A DNA stretch of 64,000 nucleotides from Salinivirgaceae bacterium (GCA_017557785.1 JAFYYA010000115.1:17966-81965); one strand, 5' to 3'. Shown: positions 51,894 to 61,606, numbered from the stretch's first letter. Numbers and translations: made by a program. The notes: generated from the sequence alone by a model not told the origin.

Positions 51894-53351
51894 ATGTTCA
51901 TCACAATAAAAAACTACCGCCCGCGCATTGATGACGCGATTTTTCCGGAGCCAATCAATTGGGAGATTCGCGAAGGCGAGGTATGGACCATTGTGGGCGA
52001 CAACGCCAGCGGCAAGACGACTATGGCAAACATCTTGCGCGGCAAGTTTTTCGCCGATGAGGGCGAGATTGTCTACCATTTTCTGGAAGCGATGCGCGCA
52101 TCGGAATACCAGACGCTCTGGCCTGACAAATTTATAAAGACGGTGAATTTCAAATCGGCATATTCGGCCGACGATTTCAAGCAAATGTACTACCAGCAGC
52201 GGTTCCACAGTACCGAAGTTGAGGAGTGCCCGTTCTTGTCGGAAATGTTCAAAACAGCGCATATTGAGGAACTTAACGGCAATCCGCTGTTCCGTTCGCT
52301 GAACATTCAATCGTTGCTCAACCGTCGTGTCATTCACCTTTCGAGCGGCGAGATGCGACGGATGATTATCGCGAAAGCGTTGCTGGAAAAGCCGCGAATG
52401 CTGATTTTTGATAATCCGTTCAACGGCTTGGATATCAAAATGGTACCGCAAGTCGATGAGTTGTTGTCGGGATTGCCGCAGACGGGCGTGCAGATAATGT
52501 TCGTCAGCCCTACAGCCGACCGCATTCCATCGTGCACAACGCATATTCTGCAACTAAACGGCTGTCGGATAACTTATTGCGGGCCAGTATCGGAGTTTAA
52601 ACCGCAGCCCGAAACGTTGCCGCCGGTGCCAGCCATAGACTGGAGCCGTATTCCGACCATCGAACCATCGCAAAGCGAAATGGTTGTTGAAATGCGTGAT
52701 ATTGAGATTTCATACGGCAGACATATTGTGCAGCAGCATCTTAACTGGACAATAAAACGCGGCGAGAAGTGGTCGCTGCTGGGGCTTAACGGCACGGGCA
52801 AATCGACGCTGCTGAGTTACATTTTTGCTGACAATCCGCAAGCTTACGCCAAGGATATCGCTCTGTTCGGGCGCCAGCGCGGAACGGGCGAGAGCATTTG
52901 GGACATCAAAAAACGCATTGGCTTCACGTCATCCGAAATGCATCTTTACTACCGTGAACCAGTTGATTGCCTGAAGATTGTGGAGTCGGGCTTTTTCGAC
53001 AGCATTGGACTTTACCGCACGTGCAGCGCCGAGCAGGAGCAGACGGCTCGCTACATAATGCAGGTTGTTGGCATCAGCCATCTCATGGGGCGGTCGTTCT
53101 TGAAAATATCGTCAGCCGAGCAGCGGCTTGTGCTTTTCGCACGCACGCTGGTGAAAAATCCTGAGGTTCTGATACTTGACGAGCCATTCCACGGACTCGA
53201 CAACCAAAATCTGCAGCGTTGCATTGGCATTGTCAACGATTTTTGCAGTCAGCCTGGCAAAACGCTTGTGTTTGTGACACATAACGCTCACGAGTTGCCC
53301 GCATGCATCAATCACACATTCGAATTGAAATATCTTGAAAATCAACGATAA
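51894..53351 (+). CDS. Tandem ABC ATPase (ModF/PhrA-like)
   Basis: Soluble protein (485 residues from ATG 51894; the frame is open to 51837 but those residues come from the repeat-like spacer) with two ABC ATPase domains and no membrane segment. Domain 1: Walker A GDNASGKTT near 34-42, signature LSSGEMRR, Walker B MLIFDNPFNGLD. Domain 2: Walker A GLNGTGKST near 298, signature ISSAEQR, Walker B VLILDEPFHGLD. In domain 1 the catalytic Glu after Walker B is Asn (DNP in place of DEP), so probably only one site turns over ATP fast. The domain pair resembles ModF-like proteins, whose role is poorly known; no molybdate transporter is adjacent. One-base stop/start overlap (TAATG) with maf suggests coupled translation. 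Confidence 0.83.
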   Translation: MFITIKNYRPRIDDAIFPEPINWEIREGEVWTIVGDNASGKTTMANILRGKFFADEGEIVYHFLEAMRASEYQTLWPDKFIKTVNFKSAYSADDFKQMYYQQRFHSTEVEECPFLSEMFKTAHIEELNGNPLFRSLNIQSLLNRRVIHLSSGEMRRMIIAKALLEKPRMLIFDNPFNGLDIKMVPQVDELLSGLPQTGVQIMFVSPTADRIPSCTTHILQLNGCRITYCGPVSEFKPQPETLPPVPAIDWSRIPTIEPSQSEMVVEMRDIEISYGRHIVQQHLNWTIKRGEKWSLLGLNGTGKSTLLSYIFADNPQAYAKDIALFGRQRGTGESIWDIKKRIGFTSSEMHLYYREPVDCLKIVESGFFDSIGLYRTCSAEQEQTARYIMQVVGISHLMGRSFLKISSAEQRLVLFARTLVKNPEVLILDEPFHGLDNQNLQRCIGIVNDFCSQPGKTLVFVTHNAHELPACINHTFELKYLENQR

Positions 53352-53929
53352 TGAATTTTATAACAGATAGATACGAAGTTGTTCTAGCGTCGAAATCGCC
53401 GCGCCGTCAGGCACTTTTGAAGGAGATTGTGCCCGAGTTCTCGATTATGCTGCGCGACACCGCCGAAACCTATCCGCCGACGCTCAAGGGCGCGCAGATT
53501 GTTGAGCACCTGGCCAATCTGAAAGCATCGGCTTTTGATGGCGAATTGGCTGACAATCAACTACTCATAACGGCCGACACTATTGTCTGGATTGACGATA
53601 TGGTGCTTGGCAAGCCCAAGGACAGGAGCGGGGCTATTGCTATGCTTCGGCAACTTTCGGGGCGCAAGCACACGGTTTTTACGGGTGTCTGCCTGAAAAC
53701 GAACCAGAAAAAACGCGTGTTCAGCGTTGCCACCGATGTATTTTTCCGTCCGCTCGACGACGGCGAGATTGAATACTATGTCGATAAGTATCAGCCATTT
53801 GACAAGGCCGGCTCGTATGGTGTTCAGGAGTGGATTGGCTATGTAGGAGTTGAGCGCATCGAAGGCTCGTACTTCAACGTAATGGGGCTTCCGGTGCAGC
53901 GGCTCTATCAGGAATTGAAGGAGTTTTAA
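53351..53929 (+). CDS. maf: Maf-family nucleoside triphosphate pyrophosphatase
   Basis: House-cleaning nucleotide pyrophosphatase (192 residues) that hydrolyses non-canonical or excess dTTP/UTP to the monophosphate. The family motif LASKSPRRQALLKE lies at the N-terminus, ADTIVWIDDMVLGKPKD holds the catalytic Asp, and DKAGSYGVQEW is the conserved C-terminal block. The ATG shares its A with the stop of the ABC gene (TAATG). YhdE versus YceF subclass cannot be fixed by eye, although the dTTP/UTP (YhdE) form seems likely. Confidence 0.93.
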   Translation: MNFITDRYEVVLASKSPRRQALLKEIVPEFSIMLRDTAETYPPTLKGAQIVEHLANLKASAFDGELADNQLLITADTIVWIDDMVLGKPKDRSGAIAMLRQLSGRKHTVFTGVCLKTNQKKRVFSVATDVFFRPLDDGEIEYYVDKYQPFDKAGSYGVQEWIGYVGVERIEGSYFNVMGLPVQRLYQELKEF

Positions 53930-54070
53930 GTTCAACTATCTGTTCGCGAAATATTCTCAAAAAATTCGCGTTTGTTAGATTTATGTAGTTATTTTGCCGC
54001 GTCGTGCGCCGAGCGCGTTTCGCTGCCGTTGCCGACGCTTTTTATTGGATTCTATCCGGTTTTGGAAAAT

Positions 54071-55438
54071 ATGAAGATTCGCATTTTATTGTTGATAGGC
54101 GCCCTTGCCGCAGTTTTCTGTATGTGCGACCCCGACGGCGATTCGCGCGTTGTGGGCGACGTCTTCACCGACAACAAAGCGGTGCTTGGCTACGTCGATT
54201 CGTTCTCGCTGAAGTTGTCAACCATTAGGCTCGATAGTTTTGTCACGACGGGTAACAGCAACATTTTTATGGGATACTACCAAGACGAGAAAGTTGGTAA
54301 TGTACTCGCCGAAACATATATGCCGATAGTCTTTTCGACTAAAACCAACATTCCCGAAGATGCAGTTTACGATAGTCTCGTGATTTGTTTCAAGCCCAGT
54401 GGGGGATGGATTGGTGATACCTTGCAACCGAAGGAAATCAAGATATACGAAGTCTTGGAAGAGATAAAGCCGCACTATAGGGCAGAACGGCAACAAATGT
54501 TCAATCACCAGAAACTCCAACGTAGTGACAATGAGTTGGCAACCGTCAGCATAGATCCATTCCCAGCGCGTGGCTTGGTGTCGTGGGCTCGCATGTCCGA
54601 CAGTTTGGGACAATTGTGGTTCGATATGATTGTAAATGGTGATGACGCAATGGACAAAGACGAATATTTCGAAGAATATTTCAAAGGCATCTGCATTGTA
54701 CCGCAAACCACAAATTGCACTTGGGGGCTGGACTTCTTTACATTTAGCACGGCATTGCCAGAATCGGACATGATTGATGATGCCACGCAGTTCGAGATCA
54801 GACTCTATTATCGCAAGCCAGGCGATGACGAATACGGTTCTTACATGACATTTGTACCCAAAGAATCCAATCCATACCGGTATGTTTATTTTGAAAACGA
54901 TCGCTCAGGCACACCGTTCGATAGCCTTCAAATTGACGGTGGCAAGGTGTATTCGTCGGAGAGTGAGCATGTTTCATACATCCAGACGGGTAGCGGCTTG
55001 GCTTTGCGTATTGATTTCCCAACGCTGTCGATTCTAAAATCGGCTTCAGAGTATATGAGTGTTGTTGATGCTCAGCTGCTTATTAAGCCGAAAGATTTTT
55101 CATACGATGAGACTTACCAACTTCCATCGACGCTTTATTTGGCTGTGACTGATGAATCGAATGACCTATTGGTGAACCTTACCGACATGTCCGGGCAGAT
55201 TGTACAGTCGCCAATCTACTATACAGCTGACGACAAGCAGCCGTATTACTTATTCTCTGCTGTCAAATTCGTGCGAAGTTTCATAAATCAAAAAGCCGAT
55301 AACAGCGAGTTGTCGATGGCGCTTATTGTGTTGCCGTCTGATTTGGAGAGCGCTTCAACGTTCAAGCGGCTAGTTGTTGATGACAACACTCGGTATGCAG
55401 AGAACGTGCAACTACAAATTTATTATGTAACTTACTGA
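54071..55438 (+). CDS. DUF4270 family lipoprotein
   Basis: Predicted outer-membrane or surface lipoprotein (455 residues from ATG 54071, which begins the signal MKIRILLLIGALAAVF; the longer frame to 53972 lacks a signal). Lipidation would be at one of the Cys residues of FCMC. The body is beta-rich, with features of DUF4270 such as GDVFTDNKAVLGYVDSF near the N-terminus and a DUF4270-like repeat of alternating strands. This family is found through Bacteroidota and its role is unknown. It is followed two bases later by an outer-membrane barrel gene, a pairing often seen, which hints at a joint envelope function. Confidence 0.75.
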   Translation: MKIRILLLIGALAAVFCMCDPDGDSRVVGDVFTDNKAVLGYVDSFSLKLSTIRLDSFVTTGNSNIFMGYYQDEKVGNVLAETYMPIVFSTKTNIPEDAVYDSLVICFKPSGGWIGDTLQPKEIKIYEVLEEIKPHYRAERQQMFNHQKLQRSDNELATVSIDPFPARGLVSWARMSDSLGQLWFDMIVNGDDAMDKDEYFEEYFKGICIVPQTTNCTWGLDFFTFSTALPESDMIDDATQFEIRLYYRKPGDDEYGSYMTFVPKESNPYRYVYFENDRSGTPFDSLQIDGGKVYSSESEHVSYIQTGSGLALRIDFPTLSILKSASEYMSVVDAQLLIKPKDFSYDETYQLPSTLYLAVTDESNDLLVNLTDMSGQIVQSPIYYTADDKQPYYLFSAVKFVRSFINQKADNSELSMALIVLPSDLESASTFKRLVVDDNTRYAENVQLQIYYVTY

Positions 55439-55440
55439 TT

Positions 55441-56691
55441 ATGTGCCGTTCGATATTAATAGCAATGATTTTGGTTCTGGCAACAATTGGTGAAGTTGCA
55501 GCACAAAACAATACCATATCGCCTTATTCAAAATATGGAATAGGATTGTATGAACAACCGGGATTTGGGCGTAATGTTTCGATGGGTGGAACGGGCATCG
55601 GATTGCGTTCTGCAAACAATGTGAACAACATCAATCCTGCATCGTACGCATCGATTGACTCAACAATGGTGCTTCTCGATATTGGCCTGCAGATGGCGTA
55701 TGAGCGCATCGAGTCGCACCTGACATGGGGCGACAAACTGAATGGTAACATTTCGTACTTCTCTTTGACACTGGCACCGAATCAAAATCTCGGCATTTCG
55801 TTTGGCATATCGCCATACACAAGTGTCGGCTATTCCATTGAATCGGTCGAATATGTATCAGGTGGTGGTCAGGACCGCTATAGATCGATGGTTGAAGGAA
55901 TCGGCGGTTTGACGCGAGTTTATGCCGGATTTGGTGTCAATTTGCTGAAAAACACATCGTTTGGCATGAATGCATCGTTGTTGTTTGGTGCAAAAACGGA
56001 GATGCAGTCAATTGCAATGTCTTCAGCCGACGAATTTTCGATTTACATCGAGAATTCTGATTATTACGTCGGAGGCAAACTCGATTTTGGTCTGCAGCAG
56101 AATTTTCAATTATCGAAAAACAAGAACCTTACTGTGGGCTTGATTGCCAGCACACCTGGAGTCTTGAAATGCGAGCGTGTCGATTTGGCAACCAACACCT
56201 TCTACCGGATTGGCGCCATCGATACCATTTATTTTGAAGATGATGATGGCGATAGGATAATTCATCTGCCGGCGACAGCAGGTTTGGGCTTGTCGTACAA
56301 TTCGGGACGGTTCACCCTTGCTGGTGATTTCAACTACAATCCGTTGTCAAAATTTGATGTTACCAGTCTGCGCTCAAAACTGATGGACAGCAAGTCGCTG
56401 AGCATCGGCGCAGAGTATATTCCGAAGCATTTCGGACGCAATCTGGATTTGGTCTTCAGAGCTGGTGCTGGCTATGAGTCGGGTACGACAAAAATCGACA
56501 GTTACGTGCTCAAATCATATCGAGCATCGCTAGGTGTGGGCTTCAAAATCCGTTCAATAAAGTTCAATACCTACTGCATGTATAAGCAGCAAGGAACGCT
56601 CGATAATTTGCTTGTGCGTCACCATGTGCTGCAGTTTGGTCTCAACCTGACCTACATCGACTACTGGTTCCAGAAACGCCGTTTCTATTGA
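55441..56691 (+). CDS. Outer-membrane beta-barrel protein, uncharacterised
   Basis: Predicted outer-membrane protein (416 residues) with signal peptide ending VAAQ. The N-terminal hatch-like segment [19 protein letters not shown] and [20 protein letters not shown] recalls the FadL/PorV-type barrels of Bacteroidota, followed by regular amphipathic strands and an aromatic end (KRRFY). No specific substrate is suggested. Gene starts two bases after the DUF4270 stop and ends with TGATG shared with rnhB, so these genes are translationally coupled. Confidence 0.72.
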   Translation: MCRSILIAMILVLATIGEVAAQNNTISPYSKYGIGLYEQPGFGRNVSMGGTGIGLRSANNVNNINPASYASIDSTMVLLDIGLQMAYERIESHLTWGDKLNGNISYFSLTLAPNQNLGISFGISPYTSVGYSIESVEYVSGGGQDRYRSMVEGIGGLTRVYAGFGVNLLKNTSFGMNASLLFGAKTEMQSIAMSSADEFSIYIENSDYYVGGKLDFGLQQNFQLSKNKNLTVGLIASTPGVLKCERVDLATNTFYRIGAIDTIYFEDDDGDRIIHLPATAGLGLSYNSGRFTLAGDFNYNPLSKFDVTSLRSKLMDSKSLSIGAEYIPKHFGRNLDLVFRAGAGYESGTTKIDSYVLKSYRASLGVGFKIRSIKFNTYCMYKQQGTLDNLLVRHHVLQFGLNLTYIDYWFQKRRFY

Positions 56692-57296
56692 TGCTTGAAC
56701 TCAATTTCAGCGGATTGGCCAACGAAGCGGGCTGCGACGAGGCTGGGCGCGGTTGCTTGGCAGGGCCTGTGTTTGCGGCTGTCGTTATTCTGCCGCCCGA
56801 TTTCAAGAACGATATTCTTAACGACTCAAAGCAACTGACTGAAAAACAGCGCTATCAGTTGCGCGATGTGATTATGCGCGAAGCAGCAGCCTACGCCGTG
56901 GCAAAACTCGATGCCGAAAAAATCGATGAAATCAACATTCTGAACGCATCAATCGCTTCAATGCATCTGGCTCTCGACCAGTTGGTTGTGCGTCCCGAGT
57001 TCATTATAGTGGATGGCAACCGCTTCCGCAAATATCACGATGTGCCGCACCAGACTATTGTCAAAGGTGATGGAAAATATCTGTCGATTGCTGCCGCATC
57101 GGTGCTGGCCAAAACCTTCCGCGACGATTTCATGAAGCAGATTGCCAACGAGTTCCCTGAATATAACTGGGCAAAAAACAAGGGCTATCCAACTGCCGAT
57201 CATCGCGCGGCTATTGCCAAGTACGGCGTCACGCCATATCATCGTCGCTCGTTCCGTCTTCTAGACCAGCAACTGTCCTTCGATTTTGGAATTTGA
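56691..57296 (+). CDS. rnhB: Ribonuclease HII
   Basis: Endonuclease that cuts RNA in RNA-DNA hybrids and single ribonucleotides in DNA. The 201-residue protein has [13 protein letters not shown] with the catalytic Asp16 and Glu17, the VDGNR Asp near 107, and the ADHRAA segment near 170. The ATG at 56691 overlaps the preceding stop by one base (TGATG); the TTG one codon earlier is not used. It is the last gene of the plus-strand run before a convergent peptidase gene. Confidence 0.96.
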   Translation: MLELNFSGLANEAGCDEAGRGCLAGPVFAAVVILPPDFKNDILNDSKQLTEKQRYQLRDVIMREAAAYAVAKLDAEKIDEINILNASIASMHLALDQLVVRPEFIIVDGNRFRKYHDVPHQTIVKGDGKYLSIAAASVLAKTFRDDFMKQIANEFPEYNWAKNKGYPTADHRAAIAKYGVTPYHRRSFRLLDQQLSFDFGI

Positions 57297-57361
57297 GAAT
57301 GTTGTTGGATTTCAGTTGATTAAACTTGTTCAACAGCGCAGTGTTTCAACCTGTTCAACCT

Positions 57362-58585
57362 TTATTTGAAAATCAACGTCGAGAACATCTTGTCGTCGAG
57401 CGTCTCGTTGGCCACTTCGAGCAAGTCAGTGCTGGTGAGTTTGTTGATTTTGTCGCAGACTTCGCTCAGCGGGTCGATGGTGTCGAAAATCAGGCAACTG
57501 CGGCCAAGGTTTAGCATCAGGCCCGAATAATTTTCAGTGCTGATGGCCAGTTGCCCTATCATCTGTTTCTTTGCGCGGTCGAGTTGAAGGGTGCCCATGC
57601 GTTCTTCGCGCAAGCGGCGCAACTCGCGGCGGATGATGGTCAGGCAGCGGTCAATCTTCTCATAATCGGTGCCAAAATAGATTCCGAAGGCGCCAGTGTC
57701 AGAGTAGGGCGTGTAGAATGACTCGATGTTGTAGGTGTAGCCGTGCTTCTCACGCAGTGCAAGGTTGAGACGACAGTTCATTCCAGGCCCGCCTAAAGTA
57801 TTGTTAATGAGTTCGAAGGCCAACCGATTCTGATGGTCGGTAGGATAGGCGCGGTTGCCGAAAATGCAGTGCGACTGGTGCGTTTCGAGTTCAACTTCAA
57901 GCAGATGCGGTGTGTATGGATTCACGGGTATTCGCTTGAAATCTCGCTTTTTTGTGGCAATCGGGCCGAAATGGCGTTCGGCAAGCCGCACAATGGTTTT
58001 GAAATCGACAGGCCCAACAGAGCAGATGGCAATCTGGTCGGTGTTGTAGGTGCGGCCTATGAAACGCAGAATATCAGTGTGGTTATATTTGGCAATCGAT
58101 TCGGGCGTGCCCAAAATGTTCCGTCCGATGGTGTGGCCGCTGAAAATCAGGTCTTCAAAATCGTCGAAAATCAGGTCACCAGGCGAATCCTTGTACGAAT
58201 TTATCTCATCCACAATCACTTCCTTCTCTTTCTCGCACTCGTGGTCGGGGAAGGTTGAGTTGAAGATGATGTCGGCAAACAGTTCCATCGCGCGGCCGTA
58301 GTAGTCTTTCAGGAAAGTGCCATAGACGCAAGTCTCTTCCTTGGTGGTGTAGGCGTCAATCTCGCCGCCGACATTCTCAAGGCAACTTATAACGTTGTAA
58401 GCCTTGCGTTTGCGCGTGCCCTTGAAAATCACGTGCTCAATCATGTGCGCAATGCCGTGCTCGTTCTCGAGTTCATCGCGCGAGCCGGTGTTAATCACCA
58501 CGCCCATGTGAGCCACTGGTGTGCTTGACTGACTGTGGATTACACGGATTCCGTTCGCTAACCTATGATATTCGTATTCGGCCAA
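57362..58585 (-). CDS. M16 family zinc peptidase
   Basis: Insulinase-like peptidase (407 residues), probably cytoplasmic or periplasmic; no signal peptide is visible. The inverted zinc motif HMIEH has His47, Glu50 and His51, and the third ligand Glu127 lies 76 residues later in VDEINSYKD, so the site is complete. The C-terminal half has the family Y-R substrate-binding area (EKHGYTYNIESFY). The start is TTG at 58585: the residues that follow (AEYEYHRLANGIRVIH) are the normal family beginning, no ATG occurs upstream in frame, and the next ATG (codon 27) would cut the first strand. Confidence 0.9.
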   Translation of the reverse strand: MAEYEYHRLANGIRVIHSQSSTPVAHMGVVINTGSRDELENEHGIAHMIEHVIFKGTRKRKAYNVISCLENVGGEIDAYTTKEETCVYGTFLKDYYGRAMELFADIIFNSTFPDHECEKEKEVIVDEINSYKDSPGDLIFDDFEDLIFSGHTIGRNILGTPESIAKYNHTDILRFIGRTYNTDQIAICSVGPVDFKTIVRLAERHFGPIATKKRDFKRIPVNPYTPHLLEVELETHQSHCIFGNRAYPTDHQNRLAFELINNTLGGPGMNCRLNLALREKHGYTYNIESFYTPYSDTGAFGIYFGTDYEKIDRCLTIIRRELRRLREERMGTLQLDRAKKQMIGQLAISTENYSGLMLNLGRSCLIFDTIDPLSEVCDKINKLTSTDLLEVANETLDDKMFSTLIFK

Positions 58586-58607
58586 AATCTGCTTTTTTAA
58601 CGAGCCG

Positions 58608-58615
58608 CAAAGGTA
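58608..58615 (-). promoter_or_regulatory. -7 element for the M16 peptidase
   Basis: Minus-strand TACCTTTG matches TAnnTTTG and lies 23 bases before the TTG start. No TTTG at -33. Confidence 0.4.
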
Positions 58616-58628
58616 GAAAAATGTTGGC

Positions 58629-58722
58629 TAATCGGTTAATCGGATAATTGTATAATTAGATGGAAAAAACGCACCTTTTAAAATCGATTCAACGATTCAT
58701 CAGTTCACCGATTATCCCTTTG
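58629..58722. repeat. Word-repeat spacer (TAATCGG / GATTCAACG type)
   Basis: TAATCGGTTAATCGGATAAT at 58629-58648 is a short tandem of TAATCGG. At 58681-58722 the words AATCGATTC, AACGATTCATC and CCGATTATCC follow, which on the other strand match the words at 51812-51851. Confidence 0.4.
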
Positions 58723-58723
58723 T

Positions 58724-59233
58724 TCACGCTTTTTCAGGCATAAGCAAATCGCCCACGCTTTGTCCAATCAAGTTGTTGTAGAACAAGATGTTGAGCGATA
58801 GACCGTCTTTCTGGTCACATTCAATGCTGATGAAACTCTCGCCGTCGCCGATGGTCCAGAACAGGTCGTATTCATCGGCAGAGTAGAAACTGATGTCGGC
58901 GTTGCTGCTTGTTCCCGAATCGTCGAGCCCGAAGATGCCTGAAATGGTTTTTGCAAGTTGCATCACCGATTCGGCAGAATAGCCGTCGCCCAGCAGTTTG
59001 ACGTTGATGGGATTTGAGCCTGTGATGATTTCCTTGTCGTAGAAAATACGGAACTGAAGGCGGTCGAATAAATCGAATTCCTTCTTCGCAAGTTTCTTTT
59101 CATACACAATCATGAATGTGGCAGGCGTTTCGATGCTGTCAATCTCGGTGTAGTCGTCATGAAAGAACGACGACAACTTGTAATTGAAACTGTCGAAAAA
59201 AACTTCTTCAGGTGTCTTGCCTTCAAAATCCAT
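58724..59233 (-). CDS. Hypothetical protein, 169 residues
   Basis: No family recognised. The protein is acidic and soluble-looking, without a signal peptide or membrane segment, and has a mixed alpha/beta pattern (VEEVFFDSF-like N-terminus, LFDRLQFRIFYDKE, SAESVMQLAKTISGIFGLD, FWTIGDGESFISIECDQK). The alternation and its length are like small intracellular enzymes or immunity-type proteins, but nothing specific supports either. It lies alone between the M16 and DPP-IV genes on the same strand, with 138 bases of repeat-like spacer downstream. Coding character is supported by codon pattern similar to its neighbours and by the ATG start at 59233. Confidence 0.65.
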   Translation of the reverse strand: MDFEGKTPEEVFFDSFNYKLSSFFHDDYTEIDSIETPATFMIVYEKKLAKKEFDLFDRLQFRIFYDKEIITGSNPINVKLLGDGYSAESVMQLAKTISGIFGLDDSGTSSNADISFYSADEYDLFWTIGDGESFISIECDQKDGLSLNILFYNNLIGQSVGDLLMPEKA

Positions 59234-59360
59234 TGTGCGTCAACTTTAGCAATCGCGATAGGTTGAGCCCTAAAAATCCCGATTAAATTGTTCCTTAAAG
59301 TTAGGAATTATTGTGATTGCTTGTTTGCCAAGGATGAAAAAAATGATAAAAAGTTCAGAT

Positions 59361-61481
59361 TTATTGTTTTAAGAAATCATCAAAATACTGCAGAATCCGT
59401 TTGAAAAGATGCACTCTGTCATGGCCAATAACGTTGTGCTCGTGCTGCGGATAGACTGCGTAGTCAACCATAACATCGGTTTCGACGGCTTTCTGCATCA
59501 GGCGCAGACTGTTTTGCCACACCACAGTAGAGTCGATGTCGCCGTGAATCACAAGCAGCCGTCCGTTTAAGTTGCCAATTTTGTCTGCAACGCAGTTTTG
59601 CGCATAGCCTTCGGGGTTTTCCTGGGGTGTGTCCATGTAGCGCTCGCCGTACATCACTTCATATAGCCGCCAGTCGCATACCGGGCCGCCAGCCACGCCC
59701 GCCTTGAACACGTTGTTGTGGGTTGTCATCATGTTGATGGTCATGAATCCGCCGAATGACCATCCGTGAATGCCGATGCGGGTTGTATCGACGTATGGCA
59801 GACTTTTCAGATAATTGATTCCCACCATCTGGTCTTCCATCTCGCATTTGCCCAACTGACGGTGGATGCAGTGTTCGTATTCAACACCGCGATTCTCGGT
59901 GCCGCGATTGTCCATTGAGAACACAATGTAGCCTTGTTGTGCAAAATACATCTTCCAAGCCGATGCACCATAGAGCCAACTGGCATCGACTAGTTGCGAG
60001 TGCGGTCCGCCATACAGATAATCGATGACCGGATAGGTGCGTGTTGAGTCGAAATCAGCCGGCAGGATGAGTCGTCCGCAAAGGTCGAACTGGCCGTCGG
60101 AGCTTTTCAGGCTGACAGTCTTGAATGTCGGCAGGGTGTAGCCTTCGAAGGTGTTGCGGATGCTTTTCAATGTGTCGATGACAGCGCCGTTTCGAGTGTC
60201 GCGCATTGTGCTAAGAATGGCGTAGTCGGGTGCCGAATAATTATCGATGAAACGTCCGCAGGCCTTGCTCAGTCGCGCAGAGTGGACACCATAGCCGCTG
60301 CTCAGCCGCGTCATTTTTCCCTTCAGATTCACCTTGTAGATGTCGCGTGTGAGATACCCTTCGGCATTGGCCTGAAAAAACACTTCGCCGCTTTTGCGAT
60401 TGCAGCCGTAAAGGTCGGTAACGCACCAGTTGCCGTGAGTGAGTTGCTTGGCTTTCAGAGTGTTGATATCGTATAAATATAGATGCTTGAATCCATCACG
60501 CTCGCTCACCCATACAAACTGACTGTTGCTGACAAACAGTGGCGGAATGCACGGCTCAACCCATTCGGGATTCTCTTCTTCAAAAATCGTCTTGACCAGC
60601 GAACCGTTGTCGGCATCGTACATGTTCATCCACATGTGGTTCTGCTCGCGGTTGATTTCGGCCACAAGCAGAAACTTGTCATCGGGCGACCACGCAATGT
60701 TTGTGAAGTATCGGTTCACAGGCGATGCTGTTTTCAGGTAAACAACATTCTGGTCGTTAGTGTTGTATATGCCAATCTGCACTTCGTGGCTCGTCTCGCC
60801 GGCCATAGGGTAGCGGACGGGTTTGACTTCGGCTTCGCGTGTTGTGATGTCCACAATCGGGTACTCGGCAACCATGCTCTCATCCATTCGGTAGAAGGCC
60901 AGCCGTTTGCCGCTTTCCGACCAGAACGTGCCATTTGCGATGCCAAATTCTTCACGGTGCACGGTCTTTCCGTAAACGATACCGTTGCCACCTTTGCCGA
61001 TAATCTTGCTACCATCGTGCCCCGACACGCTCAAATTGCGGCCAACACTAACGGCAGCGTGGCGGAAATCGGGTGCAAAATCGATATCAGCATCTTCCGG
61101 CAGCGATGTTATTGAATCGGTTATTGCCTTGCTTTTCAGATTGATGCAATAGACAGCTTCGGCTTCCAGCGAATACACCCAGACGGTTTCGGTATCAATC
61201 CATCCTTCAACGTTCGACATGAACTGTTTCCCATTGTCGGTCAGTATGTTGTTTATTTGTTCATGCGATACGATGGAATCGCCCAAGTGATAGCCATCTG
61301 TTTCGGTAGTTACAAAAACATCGCTTGTGCCAACAAATTGTCCGCGGACAGGGTAGTTGTAGTGCTCGAAGAATTCATCGCCGCCAGGCACAGTGTTTTC
61401 GAGTGTGAGCTGATTCTGCGCCCAAACGGTGGCGGTTGCCAGCAGCAAAGCGGCAATGATTGCGGTTTGTTTTTTGTTCAT
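59361..61481 (-). CDS. Dipeptidyl peptidase IV family serine peptidase (S9B)
   Basis: Exported prolyl dipeptidase (706 residues from ATG 61481, which starts the signal MNKKQTAIIAALLLATATVW ending AQ; the frame is open to 61568 but that part lies before a likely promoter). An N-terminal eight-bladed propeller (about 60-440) is followed by the alpha/beta-hydrolase domain with the nucleophile motif GWSFGGF (Ser near 573), Asp in HGDIDSTV (near 648) and His in PQHEHNV (near 681). The usual GWSYGG has Phe instead of Tyr, a mild variation. Bacteroidota use such enzymes to release X-Pro dipeptides. No terminator is evident downstream. Confidence 0.92.
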   Translation of the reverse strand: MNKKQTAIIAALLLATATVWAQNQLTLENTVPGGDEFFEHYNYPVRGQFVGTSDVFVTTETDGYHLGDSIVSHEQINNILTDNGKQFMSNVEGWIDTETVWVYSLEAEAVYCINLKSKAITDSITSLPEDADIDFAPDFRHAAVSVGRNLSVSGHDGSKIIGKGGNGIVYGKTVHREEFGIANGTFWSESGKRLAFYRMDESMVAEYPIVDITTREAEVKPVRYPMAGETSHEVQIGIYNTNDQNVVYLKTASPVNRYFTNIAWSPDDKFLLVAEINREQNHMWMNMYDADNGSLVKTIFEEENPEWVEPCIPPLFVSNSQFVWVSERDGFKHLYLYDINTLKAKQLTHGNWCVTDLYGCNRKSGEVFFQANAEGYLTRDIYKVNLKGKMTRLSSGYGVHSARLSKACGRFIDNYSAPDYAILSTMRDTRNGAVIDTLKSIRNTFEGYTLPTFKTVSLKSSDGQFDLCGRLILPADFDSTRTYPVIDYLYGGPHSQLVDASWLYGASAWKMYFAQQGYIVFSMDNRGTENRGVEYEHCIHRQLGKCEMEDQMVGINYLKSLPYVDTTRIGIHGWSFGGFMTINMMTTHNNVFKAGVAGGPVCDWRLYEVMYGERYMDTPQENPEGYAQNCVADKIGNLNGRLLVIHGDIDSTVVWQNSLRLMQKAVETDVMVDYAVYPQHEHNVIGHDRVHLFKRILQYFDDFLKQ

Positions 61482-61555
61482 CGGTTTTATTTTTTGTAAA
61501 GGTAGAAAAAATGTGCCATGCCGCATCATAAACCGATGTGTGCATATAAAAAACA

Positions 61556-61580
61556 AAGGCCGTTCCAAAGGAACAGCCTT
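61556..61580 (-). terminator. Terminator after the small barrel gene
   Basis: AAGGCCGTTCC / GGAACAGCCTT stem with one mismatch, AAA loop and an A-rich run before it (T-rich exit on the minus strand), 27 bases past the stop of the gene ending at 61607. Confidence 0.7.
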
Positions 61581-61606
61581 CGCTTTTATTGCTAACTTTT
61601 AATTTC

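Noticed and set aside
51750-52553. Long minus-strand open frame across ung end and the ABC gene
   Set aside because: The plus strand has clear Walker motifs here; the minus frame is Arg/His-rich and without family features.
57297-57361. Terminator between rnhB and the M16 gene
   Set aside because: Only loose GTTCAAC-type word repeats are present, with no stable stem and no T-run.
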